From Rhodococcoides fascians A44A (GTDB lineage: Bacteria > Actinomycetota > Actinomycetes > Mycobacteriales > Mycobacteriaceae), in assembly GCF_000760735.1 (NCBI RefSeq), contig NZ_JMEX01000008.1:1097483-1161482 (forward strand): 64,000 nt of DNA. Reading direction: 5' to 3'. A program made the translations under genes and the position numbers. The notes beneath the pieces were generated by a model. That model searched no databases. It was not told where the DNA came from and saw only the letters and a program-made list of their open reading frames with translations. Positions 57,693 through 64,000 of the stretch are shown here, one piece after another; within the stretch, counting starts at the first letter, position 1; every line of letters begins with the position of its first letter.

Positions 57693-57915
57693 GGCATTGC
57701 TCGAACGCATTTCACAGGCAAGAACAGCGAGCCCGGAACTCCGGACGTACGGCGTGAGGGTGGCGTCGGGCAGCTCCACATGGGACCGGATCGAGTTCGA
57801 TGCCGTACCGATCCCACCGGAAGTCGAACAGATGAAGGCCGACCCCAGAATTGTTTGGCCCCGCCACTGGCCGTTGCCACAGGAGGACGAGCCGTACAGC
57901 ATCCCCTGGCAGTGA
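57565..57915 (+). CDS. Hypothetical protein following the WXG-like gene
   Basis: A 116-residue soluble protein: [20 protein letters not shown], then [23 protein letters not shown], and [20 protein letters not shown]. No domain recognised. The ATG at 57565 overlaps the TGA that would end the frame-corrected WXG-like gene (ATGA), which suggests that the two are partners, for example client and chaperone or effector and immunity protein. It ends 38 bp before rmlA. Confidence 0.6.
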   Translation: MTDPRNTPEYRRVLDAVDRLRAARLRADATPIHVDQGPVVVDEALLERISQARTASPELRTYGVRVASGSSTWDRIEFDAVPIPPEVEQMKADPRIVWPRHWPLPQEDEPYSIPWQ

Positions 57916-57953
57916 GCGCGCACGACCAGGTGCCATCTGGGAGACTTCCCGGT

Positions 57954-58823
57954 ATGCGGGGAATCATTCTGGCGGGCGGCACGGGCTCGCGTCTTCATCC
58001 GATCACGGTCGGCATCAGCAAGCAGCTTGTCCCCGTCTACGACAAACCGATGATCTACTACCCCCTCTCGACCCTGATGCTCGCCAACATCCGCGACATC
58101 CTCGTCATCACCACCCCACAGGACGCCGATCAGTTCCAACGACTCCTCGGCGACGGCTCACAATTCGGAATCAACCTCACCTACCAGGTCCAGCACGAGC
58201 CCAACGGCCTCGCCCAGGCCTTCGTCCTCGGCGCCGACCACATCGGCACCGACAGCGCCGCACTCGTATTGGGCGACAACATCTTCTACGGCACCGGACT
58301 GGGCTCCCAGCTCTCGCGATTCGAAGGCATCGACGGCGGCGCTGTCTTCGCCTACGAAGTCAAGGACCCCAGCGCCTACGGCGTCATCGAATTCGACGCC
58401 GACGGCAAGGCCATCTCCCTCGAGGAAAAACCCGCCGCACCGAAATCGAACTTCTCCGTCCCCGGCCTGTACTTCTACGACAACGACGTCCTGGCGATCG
58501 CCCGCGATCTCGAGCCGTCGGCGCGCGGGGAATACGAGATCACCGACGTCAACCGCCACTACCTCGAGGCAGGCAAGTTGGCTGTCGAAGTGCTTCCGCG
58601 TGGTACCGCCTGGCTCGACACCGGCACCTTCGACTCGTTGCTCGATGCCTCCAACTACGTCCGCACCATCGAACAACGTCAGGGCATGAAGATCGGGGCA
58701 CCCGAGGAAGTGTCCTGGCGACGCGGCTTCATCACCGACGACGAACTACGAGTACGAGCCGAGAAACTCGTCAAATCCGGATACGGACAGTACCTGCTCG
58801 ATCTACTGGCGCGAGGCAAGTGA
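57954..58823 (+). CDS. rmlA: Glucose-1-phosphate thymidylyltransferase RmlA
   Basis: A 289-residue nucleotidyltransferase. [16 protein letters not shown] is the nucleotide-binding loop, [20 protein letters not shown] the substrate loop, and VLGDNIFYG and [14 protein letters not shown] are RmlA landmarks. It makes dTDP-glucose, the first step to dTDP-rhamnose. Its stop overlaps the ATG of rmlC (TGATG). Confidence 0.96.
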   Translation: MRGIILAGGTGSRLHPITVGISKQLVPVYDKPMIYYPLSTLMLANIRDILVITTPQDADQFQRLLGDGSQFGINLTYQVQHEPNGLAQAFVLGADHIGTDSAALVLGDNIFYGTGLGSQLSRFEGIDGGAVFAYEVKDPSAYGVIEFDADGKAISLEEKPAAPKSNFSVPGLYFYDNDVLAIARDLEPSARGEYEITDVNRHYLEAGKLAVEVLPRGTAWLDTGTFDSLLDASNYVRTIEQRQGMKIGAPEEVSWRRGFITDDELRVRAEKLVKSGYGQYLLDLLARGK

Positions 58824-59410
58824 TGAGTTTTCGTGAACTGACCATCCCCGGCGCCTACGAATTCACCCCACGACAGTTCGGCGACGATCGCGGCGTGTTC
58901 TTCGAATGGTTCAAATCCTCCGCCTTCGAGAACGCAGTGGGCGGGCCGTTGGAACTGCAGCAGGCGAACTGCTCGGTCTCCGCGGCCGGGGTGCTGCGCG
59001 GCATCCACTTCACCGACACCCCGCCCGGGCAGGCTAAGTACGTCACCTGTGTCAAAGGCGCATTCTTGGATGTGATCGTCGACCTGCGGGTGGGTTCGCC
59101 GACCTTCGGGCAGTGGGACAGCGTGCTCATCGACGACGTCGACCGCCGCGCAGTGTTCCTGCCGGCAGGTCTCGGGCACGCCATCCTGTCCCTCGAAGAC
59201 GGCTCGACCGTGATGTACCTGTGCTCGATCGAGTACACCCCGTCGCTGGACCGCGATCTGAACCCGCTCGATCCGGACCTGGGTATCGACTGGCCCACCC
59301 ACGCCCGCGACGGATCGGTACTCGAGTACCAACTCTCCGACAAAGACCGCGCCGCACCCTCCCTCGCCCAAGCCATCGCCGACGGCTACCTCCCCACCTA
59401 CCGAGGCTGA
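58823..59410 (+). CDS. rmlC: dTDP-4-dehydrorhamnose 3,5-epimerase RmlC
   Basis: A 195-residue cupin-fold epimerase: FGDDRGVFFEWFKSSAF, NCSVSAAGVLRGIHFTD with the catalytic His, KYVTCVKGAFLDVIVDLR and LPAGLGHAIL. It catalyses the third step of dTDP-rhamnose synthesis. It overlaps rmlA by one base. A hairpin follows at 59490. Confidence 0.96.
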   Translation: MSFRELTIPGAYEFTPRQFGDDRGVFFEWFKSSAFENAVGGPLELQQANCSVSAAGVLRGIHFTDTPPGQAKYVTCVKGAFLDVIVDLRVGSPTFGQWDSVLIDDVDRRAVFLPAGLGHAILSLEDGSTVMYLCSIEYTPSLDRDLNPLDPDLGIDWPTHARDGSVLEYQLSDKDRAAPSLAQAIADGYLPTYRG

Positions 59411-59489
59411 CCTCCTCGATACAGGAGCGTCGGAACCGAACGGCTCATTCGGTCACCGAGAGGTGCCGCACGCGCACCTTTCATCCCCC

Positions 59490-59527
59490 GCGCAGGTTGC
59501 AACCCGCGCACCCGCTGCAACCTGCGC
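59490..59527. terminator. Bidirectional hairpin between rmlC and gtrA
   Basis: GCGCAGGTTGCA and its complement, a 12-bp perfect stem with a 14-base loop, in the 163-bp gap between convergent rmlC and the GtrA-like gene. It could end both transcripts. Confidence 0.7.
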
Positions 59528-59573
59528 GCTCACGGACACGCGGAGCGAATGTGCCGTTCGGTCCCCGGGAGCG

Positions 59574-60074
59574 TCAGCGGATTTTGAAGATCACGGCCCG
59601 CTGGACGATGAAGTTGATGACCGTTGCGGTGCCCTGGGCGACGACGAAGGCGAGGTTCGCGAACCAGAAACCGTCGGGAAATGCCTGGTAAAGCCAGGTG
59701 TAGATACCGACCTGGACGGCGAAGGTGACGGCGTACAGCACCACGACCGCGAAGAAGCGGGCGCGCGACGGTGCTGCGTTGAATGTCCAGCGCCGGTTGA
59801 TGAGGTATGCCGTCGTGGTGCCCAGGACGAAGCCGATTGCCTTCGCCAGCGTCACACCGACACCGAACACGAAGTGAAGCAGAAGGTTGACGCCCTGGTC
59901 GACGACGGCAGAGAGCACACCCGTTGCCAGGAACCGGACGATCTGGGTCTTGAGGTCGAGGGCCTCGTCGGCGATGTTCTCCGTCAGTGGGAGTTCGACG
60001 GGCAGCGGCACGTGATGCTGCGGCTCCGACGCTTCGGCGGGCCAGTCGTCGTTCTGCGGGGTGGACACGATCAC
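59574..60074 (-). CDS. GtrA-like membrane protein (Rv3789 homologue)
   Basis: A 166-residue protein with a cytoplasmic start and four membrane spans of the GtrA family: [62 protein letters not shown] and [19 protein letters not shown]. The NRRWTF loop is the family signature. Rv3789, in the same place next to dprE1, has been proposed to flip or recruit components for decaprenyl-phospho-arabinose. It is divergent from dprE1 with a 74-bp gap. Confidence 0.85.
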   Translation of the reverse strand: MIVSTPQNDDWPAEASEPQHHVPLPVELPLTENIADEALDLKTQIVRFLATGVLSAVVDQGVNLLLHFVFGVGVTLAKAIGFVLGTTTAYLINRRWTFNAAPSRARFFAVVVLYAVTFAVQVGIYTWLYQAFPDGFWFANLAFVVAQGTATVINFIVQRAVIFKIR

Positions 60075-60099
60075 TGAGACTAGCTGTCATGACGAGCAG

Positions 60100-60123
60100 G
60101 GAGCGCAGCCTGCGGAGCGACCC
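60100..60123 (+). repeat. Single copy of the GAGCCTGCGGA-type repeat before dprE1
   Basis: GGAGCGCAGCCTGCGGAGCG followed by ACCC, one mismatch in the core. It lies between the gtrA-like gene and dprE1, 25 bp before the dprE1 start, without the hairpin ends of elements A to C. Confidence 0.65.
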
Positions 60124-60148
60124 GATCGAACAGGTACCCTCAACGACG

Positions 60149-61600
60149 ATGTCCACGACAGCCGACGACGCACTCTTCCCCCTGGAACCACAGGCCGGGA
60201 ACACTGCGCCGCTACCCACGCAGACCCGCACACTCACAGGTTGGGGACGCACCGCGCCCTCGACGAGTGAGGTGCTCTCGACCTCCGATCCAGAGCTCAT
60301 CGCGAGCGCTGTGAAGCAGGTCGCGGAGCAGAACGACAGCAAGCCCGCCCACCTGCGTCGCGGCGTCATCGCCCGCGGCCTCGGTCGGTCGTACGGCGAC
60401 AACGCGCAGAACTCCGGCGGCCTCGTCGTCGACATGAATGCGCTGAACGGTATTCACAGCATCGATGCGACGACAAGGATCGTCGACGTCGACGGCGGCG
60501 TCAACCTCGATCAGTTGATGCGCGCCGCTCTGCCGTTCGGGCTGTGGGTTCCGGTGCTGCCGGGCACGCGTCAGGTCACCATCGGCGGCGCAATCGGCAC
60601 GGACATCCACGGTAAGAACCATCACAGTGCCGGTAGCTTCGGCAACCACGTGCGTTCGATGGAGCTGCTGACCGCGGACGGCCAGATTCGTCACCTCACG
60701 CCGTCGGGAAAGAACTCGAAGCTCTTCTGGGCGACGGTCGGCGGTAACGGTCTGACCGGCATCATCCTGCGGGCAACCATCGAGATGACGCCGACCGAGA
60801 CGGCCTACTTCATCGCCGACGGTGACGTCACGCAGACGCTCGACGAGACCATCGCCCTGCACAGCGACGGCAGCGAGAACAACTACGACTACTCGAGCGC
60901 CTGGTTCGACGCCATCGCCGCGCCGCCCAAGCTCGGTCGCGCCGCTGTTTCACGTGGATCGTTGGCGAAGCTCGATCAGCTGCCGACGAAGCTGCAGAAG
61001 GATCCGCTGCGGTTCAACGCAAAGCCACTCGTCACGTTCCCGGACGTGTTCCCGAACGGACTCGCCAACAAGTTCACGCTGAGTGCAGTGGGTCAGGCCT
61101 GGTACCTCAAGGCAGGCAACTACCGGAACAAGGTGCAGAACCTCACCGCGTTCTACCATCCGCTCGACATGTTCGGTGAGTGGAACCGTGCCTACGGCTC
61201 GAACGGCTTCCTGCAGTACCAGTTCGTGGTGCCGCCCGAGGCCGTCGGTGAGTTCAAGAAGATCATCGTCGACATCCAGAAGTCGGGGCACTACTCCTTC
61301 CTCAATGTCTTCAAGCTGTTCGGCCCCGGAAACAAAGCGCCACTGAGCTTCCCGATCCCCGGCTGGAACATCTGCGTCGACTTCCCCATCAAGCCGGGCC
61401 TGAACGAGTTCGTGCGCGAACTCGACAAGCGCGTGCTCGAGTTCGGCGGCCGGCTGTACACCGCCAAGGACTCGCGCACCGATGCGGAGACGTTCCATTC
61501 GATGTACCCGCGGATCGACGAGTGGATCAAGGTCCGCCGATCCGTTGACCCCACGGGCGTTTTCGCCTCCGATATGGCCAGAAGGTTGGAACTGCTGTGA
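60149..61600 (+). CDS. dprE1: Decaprenylphosphoryl-ribose 2'-oxidase DprE1
   Basis: A 483-residue FAD-dependent oxidase like Rv3790. The FAD-binding part has [16 protein letters not shown] and [17 protein letters not shown]. The C-terminal part has GWNICVDFP, where Cys409 corresponds to Cys387 of M. tuberculosis, the residue attacked by benzothiazinones. Lys440 in YTAKDSR corresponds to Lys418. With DprE2 it epimerises decaprenyl-phospho-ribose to the arabinose donor. The ATG at 60149 is preferred; it overlaps dprE2 by GTGA. Confidence 0.96.
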   Translation: MSTTADDALFPLEPQAGNTAPLPTQTRTLTGWGRTAPSTSEVLSTSDPELIASAVKQVAEQNDSKPAHLRRGVIARGLGRSYGDNAQNSGGLVVDMNALNGIHSIDATTRIVDVDGGVNLDQLMRAALPFGLWVPVLPGTRQVTIGGAIGTDIHGKNHHSAGSFGNHVRSMELLTADGQIRHLTPSGKNSKLFWATVGGNGLTGIILRATIEMTPTETAYFIADGDVTQTLDETIALHSDGSENNYDYSSAWFDAIAAPPKLGRAAVSRGSLAKLDQLPTKLQKDPLRFNAKPLVTFPDVFPNGLANKFTLSAVGQAWYLKAGNYRNKVQNLTAFYHPLDMFGEWNRAYGSNGFLQYQFVVPPEAVGEFKKIIVDIQKSGHYSFLNVFKLFGPGNKAPLSFPIPGWNICVDFPIKPGLNEFVRELDKRVLEFGGRLYTAKDSRTDAETFHSMYPRIDEWIKVRRSVDPTGVFASDMARRLELL

Positions 61601-62361
61601 CGATCGACGCTGTGGGCAATCCGCAGACCATTCTCGTACTCGGTGGAACGAGCGAGATCGGTCTCGCCATCACCGAGGAGTACCTGTCCAAGTCGCCGGC
61701 GCGCGTGATCCTCGCGGCCTTGCCGAACGACCCGCTCCGGGATGCGTCGGTTGCTCAGTTGAAAGCCAAGGGCGCCAAGGATGTCGACGTCATCGATTTC
61801 GACGCACTCGACACCGAGTCGCACCCCAAGGTCATCGAGGAGGCGTGGTCCAAAGGTGACGTCGACGTGGCGATCGTCGCGTTCGCGGTGGACTTCGACG
61901 CCGAAGAGCTGTGGCAGAACCAGCGCAAGGCCGTCCTGACGGCGAACATCAACTACACCGCGTCGGTGTCGGTCGGTGTTCTGCTGGCCGAGAAGTTCAA
62001 GGCCCAGGCATACGGACGCATCATCGTCATGTCCTCGGTGGCGGGCGAGCGCGTGCGCCGATCCAACTTCGTCTACGGTTCCACCAAGGCGGGTCTCGAC
62101 GGGTTCTACCTCGGGCTCGGAGAAGCGTTGCGCGAGTTCGGCCCTCGCGTCACCGTCATCCGCCCGGGCATGGTGCGCACCAAGTTCAGCGCCCACGTCA
62201 AGGAAGCACCTCTGACGGTGGACAAGGAAGACATCGCGAAGCTCGCCGTCGCAGCGTCGCAGAAGGGCAAGGATCTGGTCTGGGCACCGGGTCCCTTCCG
62301 CTTCGTCATGATCGCTCTGCGGCACGTGCCGCGTCCGATCTTCCGCAAACTCCCCATCTAG
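61597..62361 (+). CDS. dprE2: Decaprenylphosphoryl-2-keto-ribose reductase DprE2
   Basis: A 254-residue short-chain dehydrogenase like Rv3791: [19 protein letters not shown] (cofactor loop), VMSSVAG and [17 protein letters not shown] with the Tyr and Lys. It reduces the keto intermediate made by DprE1. GTG start overlapping the dprE1 stop. The next gene aftA starts one base after its stop. Confidence 0.95.
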   Translation: MTIDAVGNPQTILVLGGTSEIGLAITEEYLSKSPARVILAALPNDPLRDASVAQLKAKGAKDVDVIDFDALDTESHPKVIEEAWSKGDVDVAIVAFAVDFDAEELWQNQRKAVLTANINYTASVSVGVLLAEKFKAQAYGRIIVMSSVAGERVRRSNFVYGSTKAGLDGFYLGLGEALREFGPRVTVIRPGMVRTKFSAHVKEAPLTVDKEDIAKLAVAASQKGKDLVWAPGPFRFVMIALRHVPRPIFRKLPI

Positions 62362-64000
62362 ATGAAACGAGCGCTCGGCACAGCCGTCGACGGTGTACTG
62401 GCCGCTCTAGTCGCAGCTGTGGTGGCGGCGGTCGGGTTGTTCGCGTTCTCACTCGTCGAGTGGCCTGCGTTCAACTCGTCCAACGTCACCCGTGCGCTGA
62501 CGACGCTCGGGCAGGTGCTCTGCGTCGCCCTGTTGGCCACGGCGATCGTGCTGTACCGACGCGGCACCCTTGCGTGGCTCGCGAAAGTGTTGACGTGGGG
62601 CGGGCTTTCGGGGTTCGTGACGGTCACGCTCGGCATGCCTCTGGCGGCGACCAAGCTCTATCTGTTCGGCATATCCGTCGACCAGGAGTTTCGAACCGAG
62701 TACCTGACGCGCCTCACCGATTCGCCTGCGCTGCGCGACATGACGTACCCGGACATCCCACCGTTCTACCCGGCCGGATGGTTCTGGATCGGCGGACGCG
62801 TCGGGAACCTGCTCGGCATGGACGGCTGGGAAGTGTTCAAGCCGTTCGCAATCGGATTTCTCGCCGTCACAGCCGTCGTCGCCTACACGCTCTGGCGCCA
62901 ACTGGTCCGCGCCGACCTCGCGGTAGCCGTCTCGGCCGTCACCACCGCTCTCGTCGTCGCCTACGCCTCCCCGGAGGCCTACAGTGCCGTCATCGCGCTG
63001 CTTGTCGCGCCTGCACTCCTACTCGCGTGGGGCGCGCTGAATCGGCCGGTTCCCGACGAGCCCGAGCGATCGAGTAACTGGGGCTGGGGAGCTGTCGTCG
63101 GGACGGGTCTGTTTCTCGGCCTCGCGGCAACGTTCTACACCTTGTATCTGGGTGTGGCGGCGTTTGCGGTGACGCTCATGGCCGTTGTATCGGCGTTTCT
63201 GAATGTTCGCGCTCACAAAACTTGGCGTGCAGCAATTCCGGTTGCTGTTCGCCTCGTTGTGATCGCCGCGATTTCAGGACTTGTCGCACTGACGGTCTGG
63301 GCTCCCTATCTTGTCGATGCACTGACCGGAGCACCTGCGACGTCGGGTACTGCGCTGCACTACCTTCCGGAGGCCGGTGCCGAGCTGCCGTTCCCGATGT
63401 TCGAGTTCTCCCTGCTCGGTGCGCTGACCATGGCCGGGACCCTGTGGCTCGCCGTCAGGACAGCGACGTCGCGTCGAGCACAGGCGTTGAGCATCGGCGT
63501 CGTCTCCGTGTATCTGTGGACGCTGCTGTCCATGGCGGCGACCGTTGCCGGCACGACACTGCTCAGCTTCCGCCTGGAAGCCGTACTGATCGTATTGCTG
63601 GGAGCGGCAGGCGTTTTCGGCTTCGTCGAAGGCGCGAAGGCCATCTACCAGGCAGTCGGTGAACCGTCGCGGTTCAAGGTCGCCGCGGTGACGGTGGGGA
63701 CGATCGGTGCACTTGCGTTCGCACAGAACATCCCTCAGGTTCTGCAGTCGGAGATCACCGTCGCGTATTCGGACACCGACGGCGACGGCAACCGCGCCGA
63801 CAAGCGCCCACCGAGTGCGGTGTCCTACTACTCCGAGGTCGACCGAGCGATCACCGAGCAGGTCGGCAGGCCCCGAGACGAGACGATCGTCCTGACGGCC
63901 GACACCTCGTTCCTCAGCTACTACCCGTACTTCGGCTTCCAGGGGCTGACGTCGCACTACGCCAACCCGCTCGCTCAGTTCGACCAGCGCGCCGCGGCCA
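62362..64000 (+). CDS. aftA: Galactan 5-O-arabinofuranosyltransferase AftA (5' part, cut by window edge)
   Basis: An open frame starting at ATG 62362 (MKRALGTAVDGVLAAL) runs to the right edge without a stop, giving about 546 residues. It is a GT-C membrane protein with many spans. The first long outside loop has GISVDQEFRTEYLTRL with the catalytic-type acidic residues, followed by DMTYPDIPPFYPAGWFWIGG, as in Rv3792. The last visible part is the start of the C-terminal outside domain (YSDTDGDGNRADKRPP). AftA attaches the first arabinose to the galactan using the DprE1/DprE2 product. The C-terminus is outside the window. Confidence 0.93.
   Translation, partial: MKRALGTAVDGVLAALVAAVVAAVGLFAFSLVEWPAFNSSNVTRALTTLGQVLCVALLATAIVLYRRGTLAWLAKVLTWGGLSGFVTVTLGMPLAATKLYLFGISVDQEFRTEYLTRLTDSPALRDMTYPDIPPFYPAGWFWIGGRVGNLLGMDGWEVFKPFAIGFLAVTAVVAYTLWRQLVRADLAVAVSAVTTALVVAYASPEAYSAVIALLVAPALLLAWGALNRPVPDEPERSSNWGWGAVVGTGLFLGLAATFYTLYLGVAAFAVTLMAVVSAFLNVRAHKTWRAAIPVAVRLVVIAAISGLVALTVWAPYLVDALTGAPATSGTALHYLPEAGAELPFPMFEFSLLGALTMAGTLWLAVRTATSRRAQALSIGVVSVYLWTLLSMAATVAGTTLLSFRLEAVLIVLLGAAGVFGFVEGAKAIYQAVGEPSRFKVAAVTVGTIGALAFAQNIPQVLQSEITVAYSDTDGDGNRADKRPPSAVSYYSEVDRAITEQVGRPRDETIVLTADTSFLSYYPYFGFQGLTSHYANPLAQFDQRAAA

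Noticed and set aside
58679..59371. A 230-codon minus-strand frame opposite rmlC
   Set aside because: It is a shadow of rmlC. The Gly/Val/Glu-rich composition is an antisense artefact.

Overview
The window is high-GC actinobacterial DNA. The gene content points to a mycolic-acid-containing member of the Mycobacteriales, most likely Rhodococcus or a close relative: decaprenylphosphoryl-arabinose epimerase genes (dprE1/dprE2), aftA, glfT1/glfT2, wzm/wzt, a mycolyltransferase, an Mce operon, a proteasome activator (bpa) and several type VII secretion-associated genes. No CRISPR array, phage or complete insertion sequence was seen.

Left part (1-5.4 kb): small and lipoprotein genes, a TAP-type secreted hydrolase, a MerR regulator, a 5' remnant of a CaiB-type CoA-transferase, a TetR regulator and a secreted lipase-like protein that has lost its catalytic serine.

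5.4-23.4 kb is the most interesting accessory block. A divergent promoter with an inverted-repeat operator (CCATAC-N6-GTATGG) separates the lipase-like/TetR operon from a Tat-exported multicopper oxidase followed, with overlapping or tightly spaced genes, by yrbEA-yrbEB-mceABCDEF. mceE carries an in-frame TAG that separates its lipoprotein signal from the MCE domain. Two Mce-associated genes face the operon. A second divergent region carries two more copies of the same operator and starts a five-gene operon: alpha/beta hydrolase, DUF2236 (latex-clearing-protein-like) oxygenase, homogentisate dioxygenase, aldehyde dehydrogenase and a CrtC/AttH-like protein. I read the whole block as one TetR-controlled regulon for import and oxidative breakdown of a hydrophobic compound that remains unknown.

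23.4-43.8 kb: a 1498-residue CheB-CheR-PAS-GGDEF-EAL signalling protein, a carboxylic acid reductase, two tRNA genes (Arg-ACG, Ser-GCT), a dienelactone-hydrolase-like protein lacking the nucleophilic Cys, an aromatic/histidinol-phosphate aminotransferase, a mycolyltransferase, small membrane and secreted proteins, a pseudouridine synthase, a four-gene type VII-associated operon (EspC-like, DUF1023 hydrolase, LppA-like lipoprotein, YbaB-like), tRNA-Ser(TGA), a MarR regulator, an aldo/keto reductase and a quinone oxidoreductase.

43.8-64 kb is the conserved arabinogalactan cluster, comparable to Rv3778c-Rv3792 of Mycobacterium tuberculosis: a class V aminotransferase homologue without an obvious PLP lysine, bpa, wzm, wzt, glfT1, a methyltransferase, glfT2, two convergent GT-C-like membrane proteins, rmlB, three type VII-associated genes, rmlA, rmlC, a GtrA-like flippase, dprE1, dprE2 and the 5' part of aftA, which runs off the right edge. 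This cluster supplies dTDP-rhamnose and decaprenyl-phospho-arabinose, builds the galactan and exports it. It is littered with a short repeat family (core GAGCCTGCGGA), both inside hairpin elements at gene ends and as 36-bp tandem arrays; one array is translated as the C-terminus of Wzt.
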